A DNA stretch of 64,000 bases. Origin: Vibrio nereis NBRC 15637 (GTDB taxonomy: Bacteria; Pseudomonadota; Gammaproteobacteria; Enterobacterales; Vibrionaceae). The position numbers were made by a program, and so were the translations under genes. The stretch lies in contig NZ_BCUD01000008.1 in NCBI RefSeq assembly GCF_001591105.1, positions 62,001 to 126,000 of the forward strand, given 5' to 3'. Position 1 is the first letter of the stretch; every line of letters starts with the position of its first letter. This document shows, in pieces, positions 35,490 to 45,015 of the stretch. The notes below the pieces were generated by a model. It did no database searches, was not told the origin of the DNA, and was given only the letters and a program-made list of their open reading frames with translations.

Positions 35490-37220
35490 TTATTGCCCTG
35501 CATACCACAACTGAGCATAAAGACCTTCATGATTCAGCAGTTGTTGGTGAGTGCCGCGTTCCACAATGTGTCCGTCATCCAGTACCAAAATCTGGTCTGC
35601 GTCTCGCACGGTACTTAAGCGATGGGCAATCATGATGACGGTTTTGTCTTTCACGAGCTCCGTTAGCGCCTGCTGAATATGGTACTGCGTTATGGCGTCG
35701 ACCGAGGCTGAAGCCTCATCCAACAAGATGATCGGTGAGTCTTTAAGTATCGCGCGTGCAATCGACAACCTCTGACGTTCACCACCGGAAAGGCTCGCGC
35801 CACTTTCTCCGACGGATGTGTGGTATCCATCCGGCAATTGCTGAATAAACTCCTCACAGTAAGCCAATCGACACGCTTCGAAGACCTCTTCATCGGTAGC
35901 ACTTGGCCGCCCAATGCGCACGTTGTCGATAATCGTGCCATCAAACAACTGAACCTGCTGAAACACCATGCTGATGTTTTCGTAAAGTTTTTCGCTCCCG
36001 ATCGCTCGAATACTTTTATCACCAATAACAATATCGCCCTGATTAGGATCGTAAAAGCGCGCTAATAAATTAACGATGGTACTTTTCCCACTACCAGATG
36101 GCCCAACGATCGCGGTGATCGTTTTTGCTGGCGCAGTAAAGCTGACATTGTTCAGCACCGTGGTGTCATCGTAGCCAAACTCTACGTTTTCAAAGCGGAC
36201 GGTATATTCATTGACGCCTTCAGCCTGCTCAGGTTCTGCCAGCAATTCTTCCTCATACAAGGTATTGAGCTTTTGCTCGCTCTGCACGGCATACCTTAGC
36301 ACCGAAAGGTGTTCTCCGAGTTCAAGCAGTGGCGAAATCACTCGGTAAGCCAAGAGCATAAACAGCAGTAGAGTCAGTGGGCTTACGCTACTGGACTCGA
36401 TGGCGTTCGCTGAGGCAAGTAAGAAAAACACCAAGCCAAATTCAATCAGTAAACGATACAGTACAATAGGGCCAGCTCCCCACTGTTCGACCTTAATCGA
36501 CAAGCGAACCATCTCATCAAACTGACGATACAATTTAGTCAGCCAGAGATCGGCCTTGTTGTACAAACGCAACGTTTTTATGCCGGTAACAAACTCCACA
36601 ATCAAACCGGATGTGTCACGTGAGGCCTCTTGCTTCGTTTGGCTCATTCGCACGTATAGCTTGCGTGTCAGTTGCAGTACCACAAACGCAACAGGGAGGC
36701 AGATTAAAAAGCTCAGCGCGAGTCGCCAGTCAATCCACATGAGTCCCACGAGAAGCAGCAAGGGTATTAAAAACGAGGTAAACAGATCGATAATCATGTG
36801 CGTGAAGATGTTCTCTATTTTGACCACATCTTCCGTCGCCATATCGGTCAATTGACCTGTTCGATAGCGATAAAGCGTACCCAGCGGCAACTGGTGTACC
36901 CGATCCAGTAGCTTTTCTCGGTAACCCGCCATGATGGCGTAGCTGCCCAAAAAGCTGTTCTTGTGTGCTTGCATGGCGCAAAACAGCTGCACAACAAATA
37001 TAGACACTAAAACCGCCGCCAATACGGCGACTGAAGGGCTAGCGATAGCTTCACCAGCCAGCAAAACGGATTGCAACCACCAGAAGCAGACCAGCATGGG
37101 CACCACATCAAGCAAACGCTCTACCAAGCGCCATGTTCCACCAATAATGAATTGAGAAGGTGATCGCTCACTCTGCCTGATAATTCGTAGCGCAACCTTT
37201 AAAATACTATCAGTTTTCAT
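35490..37220 (-). CDS. ABC transporter permease/ATPase, YbtQ-like (second of pair)
   Basis: A 576-residue exporter-fold ABC half-transporter. An N-terminal six-helix membrane domain (about 40-300, with GSYAIMAGYREKLLDRVHQLPLG as coupling region) precedes an ATPase domain. Walker A is VGPSGSGKST, Q-loop VFQQVQLFDGT, signature LSGGERQRLSIARA, Walker B PIILLDEASASVD and H-loop IAHRLSTV. Such paired half-transporters next to an AraC regulator resemble YbtP/YbtQ, exporter-fold importers for ferric siderophores. The ATG at 37220 overlaps the first ABC gene by 11 bases; earlier starts run deep into that gene. Confidence 0.82.
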   Translation of the reverse strand: MKTDSILKVALRIIRQSERSPSQFIIGGTWRLVERLLDVVPMLVCFWWLQSVLLAGEAIASPSVAVLAAVLVSIFVVQLFCAMQAHKNSFLGSYAIMAGYREKLLDRVHQLPLGTLYRYRTGQLTDMATEDVVKIENIFTHMIIDLFTSFLIPLLLLVGLMWIDWRLALSFLICLPVAFVVLQLTRKLYVRMSQTKQEASRDTSGLIVEFVTGIKTLRLYNKADLWLTKLYRQFDEMVRLSIKVEQWGAGPIVLYRLLIEFGLVFFLLASANAIESSSVSPLTLLLFMLLAYRVISPLLELGEHLSVLRYAVQSEQKLNTLYEEELLAEPEQAEGVNEYTVRFENVEFGYDDTTVLNNVSFTAPAKTITAIVGPSGSGKSTIVNLLARFYDPNQGDIVIGDKSIRAIGSEKLYENISMVFQQVQLFDGTIIDNVRIGRPSATDEEVFEACRLAYCEEFIQQLPDGYHTSVGESGASLSGGERQRLSIARAILKDSPIILLDEASASVDAITQYHIQQALTELVKDKTVIMIAHRLSTVRDADQILVLDDGHIVERGTHQQLLNHEGLYAQLWYAGQ

Positions 37221-39027
37221 ACGCGACCTCCTTATTCCCTGCCGTATGTGTACGTGCGCCGATCGTCCAGTTTTCACTGTCACGCTGAAGCGTCCAAACC
37301 TGCTGATAATATTCATTGCACTCAAGTAGTTTGGTGTGAATGCCAAGCGATTCAATCGCGCCGTTTTCAATGATCGCGATTTGATCGGCACCTTCTAAGC
37401 CGTAAGTTCGGTGCGCGATCACCAGTACGGTTTTCTCTGGGTAGCTGTGTTTCAAAGCACGGTAAAAGGCCTTTTGGGTCAAGCTGTCTGCAAACGCGGT
37501 CGCTTCATCAAGCACCAAGATTGGCGTATCTGCCAGTAATGCTCTGGCCAATGCGATTCTTTGTTTTTCCCCTCCAGACAGGCGTACACCTTGTTCCTGA
37601 AGCTCAGTATCTAAACCCTGCGGCAAACGGTTGATTAGCGCTTTCGCCTGAGCCACCTGCACTGCTCGGTTTAGGTCATCGTCAGAGATCCCATCCCTGG
37701 CCAGCTTCAAGTTGTCGCGTATCGACCCTTTGAATAGGAACACATCCTGCGACGCAACGGCTATCAACGCCGCTCTCTGCTGGCTACTAAGCTGTGACAC
37801 TGATGTGCCGTTTAGAGTCACGTCTCCTGAATCGGGCAACAACAAGCCAGCGAGCAATTGCGCTAAGGTCGATTTCCCTCCGCCCGAACGCCCCATTAAA
37901 ACCGTCGTGGTGCCATGTTGTAAGGTGAGATTCACGCCGTTAAGAACTTGTCTTTCACCATAGCTGAACGACACATCTTGGAACTCTATCTGATAGGGAG
38001 AAGCGATATCACAAGCAGCGTTATCATTTTCCACACTCGGCGCCGTCAATATGGGTTCAAGTCGCTTTACGCTGACCAATATATGTTTGATCTCGTGGAA
38101 AAAATTACTCACTTTAAGCAGTGGACGCAGCATTCCTGCCCCCAAAACAACCGCCATCAGGATATCCAATACGCGCACTTCGCCCGACTGATATAAAAAA
38201 GCGCCAACTGGCAAAATCACTAACAGATTGGCCCCTAACAGGCTGGTATAAAAAGACCAACGTGGCACCGTAAATTTGGTGATGGTGGCCACAACACCAT
38301 AGTAATTGCTCAGGCTATCGATCATCATCTTGAATCGACGACTATCTTGCTGGAACAACTTCATCACAGGCATATTGCGTAGGTATTCAACCGTGGTGTT
38401 ATTCAAATGAACGGAACGTTTGTGGTAGTCCTCAAAGAGTGAGCCCATTCCTCTAGTCACCAGCATCGAACTTAGGACGGCGAGCGGCGATACTACCAAA
38501 GCCGCCAGCGCGAGACGCCAATCGACCCACATCAAATAGCCAGTCACAACCACAGGCCCAATCGCAGAAACCGATACTTCGACCGTATGGTGGGCAATAA
38601 AGTTTTCGACTCGTTCCACATCTTGCAAAGCCGCGAGCTTTAATTGCCCAGAGTGGTAATCCTGCAACCAGTTTACAGGCGCCCATGCAAGGCGGGTGAC
38701 CAGAGCACGGCGAGTATGGGTAAGCACACCAAACGCCGCTTTATGACTAAACCCATAAGCGACGAGATAAACCAGCGTTTTGGCGACTAAAGCGAGTGCC
38801 ATCCACAACGCGGAGTCATACAGCGCGGCTTTCAGTTCTGTCGCGGTGAGCGTGTCTTGATAATGCCCCAACACCGACTCTATTGCCTGAAACAGCAGCC
38901 AAAATGGCAACAATTCGAGCAGGGCCGCTACTGCCGTAAACGTCATGGAGATATACAAAGCCCCGCGCTCAACCGCAGCCATTTTCCACAGCGAACGCCA
39001 ACCTGGTTCGTCTTCGGGTATAGACAT
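37210..39027 (-). CDS. ABC transporter permease/ATPase, YbtP-like (first of pair)
   Basis: A 605-residue half-transporter, partner of the following gene. The membrane domain occupies about 20-320 and the ATPase the rest: Walker A LMGRSGGGKSTLAQLL, signature LSGGEKQRIALARAL, Walker B PILVLDEATAFAD, H-loop VIAHRTYG. The ATG at 39027 is 8 bases from a GGA site, while the ATG at 39036 touches its own Shine-Dalgarno, so the shorter form is preferred. It reads away from the AraC regulator across a Fur-type box. Import of a siderophore is inferred from that context; a peptide or lipid exporter is the alternative. Confidence 0.8.
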   Translation of the reverse strand: MSIPEDEPGWRSLWKMAAVERGALYISMTFTAVAALLELLPFWLLFQAIESVLGHYQDTLTATELKAALYDSALWMALALVAKTLVYLVAYGFSHKAAFGVLTHTRRALVTRLAWAPVNWLQDYHSGQLKLAALQDVERVENFIAHHTVEVSVSAIGPVVVTGYLMWVDWRLALAALVVSPLAVLSSMLVTRGMGSLFEDYHKRSVHLNNTTVEYLRNMPVMKLFQQDSRRFKMMIDSLSNYYGVVATITKFTVPRWSFYTSLLGANLLVILPVGAFLYQSGEVRVLDILMAVVLGAGMLRPLLKVSNFFHEIKHILVSVKRLEPILTAPSVENDNAACDIASPYQIEFQDVSFSYGERQVLNGVNLTLQHGTTTVLMGRSGGGKSTLAQLLAGLLLPDSGDVTLNGTSVSQLSSQQRAALIAVASQDVFLFKGSIRDNLKLARDGISDDDLNRAVQVAQAKALINRLPQGLDTELQEQGVRLSGGEKQRIALARALLADTPILVLDEATAFADSLTQKAFYRALKHSYPEKTVLVIAHRTYGLEGADQIAIIENGAIESLGIHTKLLECNEYYQQVWTLQRDSENWTIGARTHTAGNKEVAYEN

Positions 39028-39223
39028 GGTATTCATCCTTCATTAACCATCAATCACAATGCACCCGATGATAGGAAGGCCCGCGCAAACAAACTACTCG
39101 ATTCGGTCAGGTTCTGCCCCAATCGGATTTAGTGACAAATAGCCCCAACCAACCATAAAACATAAGCCACTGATAAATATTGATATTTTAAATAAAACGA
39201 TCAAAATAATGCGTCAAGATAAG

Positions 39224-39238
39224 TGATAATAAATATCA
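39224..39238. promoter_or_regulatory. Fur-type box between ABC pair and AraC regulator
   Basis: TGATAATAAATATCA matches the 7-1-7 Fur repeat TGATAAT-N-ATTATCA at all but one position. A second, weaker TGATAAATATTGATA lies at 39171-39185. The 287-base divergent region 39028-39314 holds no other recognisable element. Iron repression of one or both flanking units is predicted. Confidence 0.65.
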
Positions 39239-39314
39239 TTAACATATGTTACTATTTGAATATTAGACTGGATAACGCGCCTGCCTGTTTACAAGATGGG
39301 GAGGCAGATAAAGA

Positions 39315-40229
39315 ATGAGTGGAGATATGGGTGCGAACAGCGTTGTTGGGCAAGTCACTGGCTTAGCAGAATTTCAAGATCTGGACAGTGAAACCACTGT
39401 CACTATTCAGCCCGGTTTAGCGGTCTCGGTTTATGGCTCAAGGCTACAACAGTTAAATGCCTCCTTCCCCAGTGATGATCAGTACATTCACCTGAACTAT
39501 TTATTAAAAGGCCAATTTAAGGCTCAAGTTCGCGGTACAAAGGTACATCTTAATCAAGGAGAATCTGTGATGGGCTTTTCCTGTGGCGAACCGTTTGAAG
39601 TGCTCAACTCGCCTCCTTATCGTAACCTGGATATACGCATCACCCCACAGCTACTGAGTAACCTCGTAGAAAGTGAATCAAACCATGACAACTTTCTCGG
39701 TATTGATTTAGCCCGAATTGGCTTTTTTATTAAGCCTGCATGCAGTACCTCAAAACTTAGCACAACGGCTAACCACATAGCCGCGTTGATCGACAAACCT
39801 GACAGTAAGCTCCTACTATACTCTGCGGTGTTAGAGTTTATTCACTGGCAGCTTGAAGCTTTTAAAACACAAGCCATAAATGAGAATTTGTCCCTAAGAG
39901 AGCGGTTTCAATTAGAACTGGCGCGAGATTATCTATTAAAAGATTTGAGTCAGCCCCCTACTATTGCCAATATCGCCGCTGTGGTGGGTTTGCATTCTGG
40001 TAAATTGAAAAAAGGCTTTAAACAAATGTACGGCGATACCATCTACGCTCATTTCCAAAAAGCGCGAATGAAGAAGGCAACCACACTGCTAAAAGACAAC
40101 AATGTAACAGAGACGGCGATGATTCTAGGGTACAGCAACGTGAGCCATTTCAGCGCTGCATTCTTTAAAGAGTTGAACATCAAACCCAAAGAATTCAGAC
40201 GTCAAACATTGCCAACGATGTCGGACTGA
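39315..40229 (+). CDS. AraC-family regulator (YbtA/PchR-like)
   Basis: A 304-residue regulator. The N-terminal ligand domain (about 1-190, YIHLNYLLKGQFKAQVRGTKVHLNQGES) resembles siderophore-sensing AraC proteins such as PchR and YbtA. The C-terminal double helix-turn-helix (about 205-300) has LARDYLLKDLSQPPTIANIAAVVGLHSGKLKKGFKQMYG and GYSNVSHFSAAFFKELNIKPKEFR. Divergent from the ABC pair, it probably activates it when the ligand is present. The ATG at 39315 follows a weak ribosome site. Confidence 0.85.
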   Translation: MSGDMGANSVVGQVTGLAEFQDLDSETTVTIQPGLAVSVYGSRLQQLNASFPSDDQYIHLNYLLKGQFKAQVRGTKVHLNQGESVMGFSCGEPFEVLNSPPYRNLDIRITPQLLSNLVESESNHDNFLGIDLARIGFFIKPACSTSKLSTTANHIAALIDKPDSKLLLYSAVLEFIHWQLEAFKTQAINENLSLRERFQLELARDYLLKDLSQPPTIANIAAVVGLHSGKLKKGFKQMYGDTIYAHFQKARMKKATTLLKDNNVTETAMILGYSNVSHFSAAFFKELNIKPKEFRRQTLPTMSD

Positions 40230-40261
40230 GTTTGTTCTTGCTCTCAAATAACAGGGGTCAC

Positions 40262-40732
40262 ATGGCAATAAAAAAACCTTTTAAGCGATTACTTCCTTTA
40301 CTGCTTCTCCCGAGTGCTTGTGTGGCCAGCGAGAGATTAGAAATGGATGAAAATCTACGCGCTGGCATAGAATCAGCGATCACAAAAACCGACTTAACGG
40401 TCGTAGTACAGGAAAAAAGTGCGAAGCTTCTTGCCGAGACGGAAGAAGATGGCTGGGTCGCCGAGCAGATCACCGCTAAAGTAATTAGCGTACTCAGCGG
40501 TCAGGGGGTTACCGAGAAGCAACTCTTAAATTACATTCAATATACCGAGCTGGATTCAACGAATACTTTATCGCAAGAGGCTGTCATGGTGAGTCTCTGT
40601 AAAGAAGCAGAAACCTGGTATGGCGCAGGCGTTGGGACCTATTTCCAGCTCTCACCAGAACAACTTACCGCTGCAAAACAAATTGCTGAAAAGCATCAAA
40701 ACCAACCAAGTTCACGAGCATTTTGCGAATAA
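40262..40732 (+). CDS. hypothetical secreted protein
   Basis: A 156-residue product with a likely signal peptide (KRLLPLLLLPSACVAS) and a mainly helical, acidic mature part containing two cysteines (near 116 and 155) that could pair. No family recognised. The ATG at 40262 follows AGGGG, 33 bases after the AraC gene, so the two are probably co-transcribed and possibly share iron-linked control. Confidence 0.65.
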   Translation: MAIKKPFKRLLPLLLLPSACVASERLEMDENLRAGIESAITKTDLTVVVQEKSAKLLAETEEDGWVAEQITAKVISVLSGQGVTEKQLLNYIQYTELDSTNTLSQEAVMVSLCKEAETWYGAGVGTYFQLSPEQLTAAKQIAEKHQNQPSSRAFCE

Positions 40733-40787
40733 GTAGAACAAGGCAGGCAGATAAATAGCAGAGCCAAAGACGACCCTGCTTAGATTC

Positions 40788-42140
40788 CTACGAGACTTTT
40801 GACTCCTCGTCTTGTTCGCGCGCATTAGCTTCTAGGCTCTTGCGGCTTCGTTCATACCAATCGACTTTTCGCGTGATCAACATGACTAAGCTCAAGATCG
40901 CGAAGCACAGCAACGTTCCCATCAACAAGGCGTAGCTTTCTGCTTGCAATAACCCGAACAGCATCGCGTAAAGAGACAGCAAACTCACCCCAAAGATCGC
41001 ACCGTGCTTGCTGTTGTTAAGCATGCCGCCTACATACGTTGCCAACAGTCCAGTCGATGCTACCGCAGAAACCACATACGCCCAATTAAACCCAATGTGT
41101 TCGCTGAGTGAGATCAGCAACAAGTAAAACAGCGCTAGTGCTAAGCCGACAAAGCCATATTGGATAGGATGTACCGGACGCGCTTGAAACAACTCCAACA
41201 AGAAGAAACTCGCGAACACTAACGTCATCACAAGTAGAGAGTAATTCACTGCACGGTGAGATTTTAAATAATGGTCTACTGGGTCAATAAGCTCAACGCC
41301 CATTTGGCGCCGGTCAAGTTCGTAACAATGTGAATTGTTATACATGCAGTTTTCAAACAACTGAATAATGTTGGACGAAAAATTATTGCTTGCCCACTGT
41401 GCTTGGAATCCAGATTCCGAGATCTCCGATGAAACTGGCAAGTAGTCACCAATAAAGCTTGGGTGCGGCCATTCAGAAGATAGCGCCACACTGGTCGTCT
41501 TACCTATTGGCGTGACTTGCAGTTGTCCCATCCCTTGCAGCAAAAAGTTTAAATCAAACGTGAGCGGCTTCGTGCTGTCTAACTTGTTGATGTCGAGTTT
41601 AGTATGAAAGCCTTGTGATAATTGAGAGATGCTTGTACCAGGGGTTACTTCAATAGCATCACCATTGAGTTTCATATCATCCAATCGGATCAGACCTCGA
41701 CTGTCCTTAATGCCTACCGCCAGACTGATTTCTTTGATATCAAATTGTCGCAACTCATCCAATTCAGACAAGTCAAAGCTCCCCTCCAAATGACTCTGAG
41801 CTTTATACAACCGCGCCTTGTAGATACCACGATATTTTTCAAAGCTTTCCAAGTGAGCGTTCATATCAAAGGTTTCTGGCAATAGGAAGGACTGACGCTC
41901 GATCGTTTGGGCTTTGTCATCCTGAGTCACCACTTCCGTGTACTCAACACTGATAAACGGCCCAATAATTCTCTGCTCTCCACTGCTGCTGCGCGCAATG
42001 TCCTGTCTGACATCTTGTTGACGTATCGAACGTTCGGAGATCAACCCGCTCACCATAGAAACGGGAATTTGCAGAAGCAACAATAGGAACAGCACCAAGC
42101 CAAACTTGATACCAAGATGATTACTTAGGATTTTTTTCAT
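40788..42140 (-). CDS. creD: inner-membrane protein CreD
   Basis: A 450-residue CreD-family protein. One N-terminal helix (LGLVLFLLLLLQIPVSMVSGLI region) and the RSIRQQDVRQDIARSSSGEQRIIGPFISVEY segment precede a large periplasmic domain (about 40-300). A C-terminal set of about five helices follows, including LLVMTLVFASFFLLELF and HPIQYGFVGLALALFYLLLISLSEH. CreD is the best-known output of CreBC and affects envelope integrity and beta-lactam or colicin tolerance. It lies 74 bases after creC in the same direction. Confidence 0.92.
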   Translation of the reverse strand: MKKILSNHLGIKFGLVLFLLLLLQIPVSMVSGLISERSIRQQDVRQDIARSSSGEQRIIGPFISVEYTEVVTQDDKAQTIERQSFLLPETFDMNAHLESFEKYRGIYKARLYKAQSHLEGSFDLSELDELRQFDIKEISLAVGIKDSRGLIRLDDMKLNGDAIEVTPGTSISQLSQGFHTKLDINKLDSTKPLTFDLNFLLQGMGQLQVTPIGKTTSVALSSEWPHPSFIGDYLPVSSEISESGFQAQWASNNFSSNIIQLFENCMYNNSHCYELDRRQMGVELIDPVDHYLKSHRAVNYSLLVMTLVFASFFLLELFQARPVHPIQYGFVGLALALFYLLLISLSEHIGFNWAYVVSAVASTGLLATYVGGMLNNSKHGAIFGVSLLSLYAMLFGLLQAESYALLMGTLLCFAILSLVMLITRKVDWYERSRKSLEANAREQDEESKVS

Positions 42141-42214
42141 TGTTTATTCTCCATAACTGATGCTTTCACTCTAAAACATCAATTTGGAGAATAAATGTAG
42201 CGAATGTGGAGTTT

Positions 42215-43657
42215 TTATGGAGTTGGCAGGATTAGCGTCACTTTAACGCCATCGGTGACATTTTCGACCTTCAGTGATCCCTTGTGCAGTTTCGCAACCT
42301 GTTCGACAAAATTCAGCCCTAATCCAGTACTTTTGATGCCATTTTCACGCGGCAGTGAGTAAAAACGCTCAGTCACTCGCGCCATGGCATAATCTGGTAT
42401 GTGCGGACCACGGTTGTAAATGGAGATCAATAAGCTCTGGTTCTGTTTACAAACTCGCCATTCGATCTCACTCTGAGGCTGGGCAAAATCAAGTGCGTTA
42501 TCCATCAGATTAAACAGCGCTTGTTTAAATAAGAAACTATCGCCTTTGATAAGGCTATTTGGTCTTGCCTCTATCGAGCACGTTAACCCTTTGGCACTTA
42601 ATTTCGCATCCGATGCAGAGCGTATCTCGCCCAATACTGCGTCAGTCTTTATCGACTGCAGACTTTCCAGCTCAGGCCGTTTTTCAACACGCGCCAACTC
42701 CAGTAATTTGTCGATTAATGACTGCATTCGGTCACTTTCGCGCTCAATATTGTTGGCAAAGCGCGCGATCTTCTCTTGAGGCAGCGGCATTTGTAAAATC
42801 TCGCTCGCGCCTTTGATTGCCGATAGAGGGCTTTTCAACTCGTGAGTCAACGTTTCCACATACTCTTCAACGTACTGCTTACCATCAAGCTGATTACGCA
42901 TTTTTTCTAACGCATCGCTCAGCGTGCCATATTCATAAAATACGCGAAATGTGGGTTTCTCGACTTTTTTACCCTCACCCATTTTGACGGCGTAGTTTTC
43001 CAGCTTGTTGAGGGCATCATGAATGCGCCACGCAAACAAAGCACCAGCCACCAGCACTAAACCACTCATCCACACCATCCAAAACAGCACATTGCGTTTG
43101 GACAAATCGATAAACGGCTGCACAGAACGGTTTGCTTTCGCCACCGTCACGCTACCGATTATCTCGCCGTCGTTATATATAGGCGCTGCAACATGCATCA
43201 CGGTAGAAAGGGGATCATTGGGATCTTCAATGGTACTGCGCGCACCATACTGACCACGCAAAGTCAGGTAAACATCGTTCCACTGAGAGTAATCTGCACC
43301 GACATCTTGTTGCCAAGAGTCTGCAATCACGATGCCTTGGCTGTCAGTAATATAAATACGATGGTTGATGGACTTTTTACCAATTTCCCAAATACGGGCT
43401 TTCGGCTCTCGTTGCCCATAGGCCGTCAGTAATTTAGAAAATCGACTTTCCGAGATTTGCCCGCTTGCGACATCTTCTTCAACCAGAACCGCGAGCAAAT
43501 TGGCCATATCGACCAATGTTTCTTCTGTCGTTTGGCGCACGGTGGGTTTGAGTTCTTGAATCACAATCGTGCTGACCATGTACGCGGTTAGGCCAACCAA
43601 AATGAAATACAGGAAAAAGAGCCTTAACCCAAGCGGAATCTTAGGCCAACGACTCAT
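42215..43657 (-). CDS. creC: two-component sensor histidine kinase CreC
   Basis: A 480-residue sensor: an N-terminal helix (about 10-30), a periplasmic sensor with ITDSQGIVIADSW and TVMHVAAPIYNDGEIIGSVTVAK, a second helix (about 185-205), and HAMP. The H-box is YVETLTHELKSPLSAIKGASE, followed by ATPase motifs NLMDNALDFAQ and GIKSTGLGLNFV. It overlaps creB by four bases and precedes creD. In Aeromonas and Pseudomonas, CreBC responds to cell-wall damage; the signal in vibrios is not settled. Confidence 0.92.
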   Translation of the reverse strand: MSRWPKIPLGLRLFFLYFILVGLTAYMVSTIVIQELKPTVRQTTEETLVDMANLLAVLVEEDVASGQISESRFSKLLTAYGQREPKARIWEIGKKSINHRIYITDSQGIVIADSWQQDVGADYSQWNDVYLTLRGQYGARSTIEDPNDPLSTVMHVAAPIYNDGEIIGSVTVAKANRSVQPFIDLSKRNVLFWMVWMSGLVLVAGALFAWRIHDALNKLENYAVKMGEGKKVEKPTFRVFYEYGTLSDALEKMRNQLDGKQYVEEYVETLTHELKSPLSAIKGASEILQMPLPQEKIARFANNIERESDRMQSLIDKLLELARVEKRPELESLQSIKTDAVLGEIRSASDAKLSAKGLTCSIEARPNSLIKGDSFLFKQALFNLMDNALDFAQPQSEIEWRVCKQNQSLLISIYNRGPHIPDYAMARVTERFYSLPRENGIKSTGLGLNFVEQVAKLHKGSLKVENVTDGVKVTLILPTP

Positions 43658-44349
43658 AGCTCGACCTTAGCGCAGTAGAAATAACCAAAGCCACGTTTCG
43701 TGCAAATTCGTTCCGACATACCAAAAGGTTTGAGTTTGTTACGAATGGCTTTGATGTGCGAATCAATATTGCGCTCATAGGCCGCGGCGGGTGTCATATC
43801 AGCGGCAACCATTAACTGCTCTCGGCTCAACACATTGGATGAAACCGTAATCAGCTTATTGAGGATTTTGAATTCCACCGCCGTTAAGCCGAGCATCTCA
43901 CCTTGTACGCAATAATCAAAGTTCTGTGGCTGCAAGTCTTCACAACATGTCGGTTCCGCTGGCAGCTCTTGCGGTAGGGTTACTCGGGATTTTATCCGCA
44001 ACCTGATACGAGCAAGCATCTCTCGCGGGCTAAACGGCTTAGTCACGTAATCATCCGCACCAATTTCTAGCCCGACTACCCGATCGATTTCATCGTTTCT
44101 GGCGGTCAGAAAAATAATCGGCAAATCAGAAAAATCCCGAATAGTTTTACACAATTCAAAACCGTTGCCGTCTGGTAGCCCGACATCCAACACTAGCAAT
44201 GCCGGTTGATGCGTTTTTAGGTAAGTTAACCCCTCTCCTGCGGTCGAAAACCATTCAGTGTTATAGCCATCCACTTCCAGTACATGGATTAGGTTTTCTG
44301 CAATTGCTGGTTCGTCTTCAATAATGACGACTGTGAATTGAGCACTCAA
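43654..44349 (-). CDS. creB: response regulator CreB
   Basis: A 231-residue OmpR/PhoB-type regulator: receiver domain (DE acidic pair in IIEDEPA, phospho-Asp in LLVLDVGLPDGNGF, Lys in DYVTKPFSPREM) and a C-terminal winged helix (LTAVEFKILNKLI, NIDSHIKAIRNKL). No ATG fits; the start is TTG at 44349 preceded by GGAG at 9 bases. It is the first gene of creB-creC-creD. I found no full cre-tag (TTCAC-N6-TTCAC) upstream of creB or creD. Confidence 0.92.
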   Translation of the reverse strand: MSAQFTVVIIEDEPAIAENLIHVLEVDGYNTEWFSTAGEGLTYLKTHQPALLVLDVGLPDGNGFELCKTIRDFSDLPIIFLTARNDEIDRVVGLEIGADDYVTKPFSPREMLARIRLRIKSRVTLPQELPAEPTCCEDLQPQNFDYCVQGEMLGLTAVEFKILNKLITVSSNVLSREQLMVAADMTPAAAYERNIDSHIKAIRNKLKPFGMSERICTKRGFGYFYCAKVEL

Positions 44350-44616
44350 TGTTTGAAACTCCGCGCTGATCTGCTTGATACATATGTTTTCAAAAATTCA
44401 CTTGAGATAGTAATGCATGTCTCTGCCCAATCCCAGATGATTAAAACAACGATTACTCATATCTAATGGGTATTAGTTTGCAGCAACACTTTACCCACTG
44501 GTAGAACACCATGCTTTTCAAGAAGTAATACGGACGTAATAACTTAAAACGCGTCAATTCGTTCATTTATAGGCTTTAATGTATAGGTGGCATCCATAAA
44601 TTCACTGGAGATACTT

Positions 44617-45003
44617 ATGCTAAGACAGCTCAATCAGCGACTCACACGTGTGGCTGACAACATGGCAGAATTTGAAAGCCAACTCAGTGCGTACTTCATT
44701 CAAGGAAACTATTCATGCCAAATAAAAAACCGAGATGTTTACTTAGAATACCAGCATGATTTGACCGTTGATCAAGCGGAAGAACAAGCAAAAACATTGT
44801 TGTCGCTACTTGAGATACCAAACCATGGCGATAACGCAGAACCCAAAAACCTGCTGGTGGATATAACAGGCAAAGAAGGTAAAACCTCGCTTCATCTTCA
44901 CTTATCTTGCCATGATGAGAGGGATCTGTTGGCAACATACATTTGCTCACAGCTTTTACTGTCTTTCCAAGATCTCGAAGAAAAGATGAAGCAGACCGCT
45001 TAA
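44617..45003 (+). CDS. hypothetical protein
   Basis: A 128-residue soluble protein starting MLRQLNQRLTRVADNMAEFE, with a CTGGAG ribosome site. It reads as an alpha/beta domain with a C-terminal helix (ATYICSQLLLSFQDLEEKMKQ). No signal peptide and no recognised family. It is a lone plus-strand gene opposite creB and the next minus-strand gene; it converges on the latter with a 12-base gap. Confidence 0.6.
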   Translation: MLRQLNQRLTRVADNMAEFESQLSAYFIQGNYSCQIKNRDVYLEYQHDLTVDQAEEQAKTLLSLLEIPNHGDNAEPKNLLVDITGKEGKTSLHLHLSCHDERDLLATYICSQLLLSFQDLEEKMKQTA

Positions 45004-45015
45004 ACAGTTTTTACG

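Noticed and set aside
44350..44616. cre-tag upstream of creB
   Set aside because: A single TTCAC is present, without the second copy after six bases.
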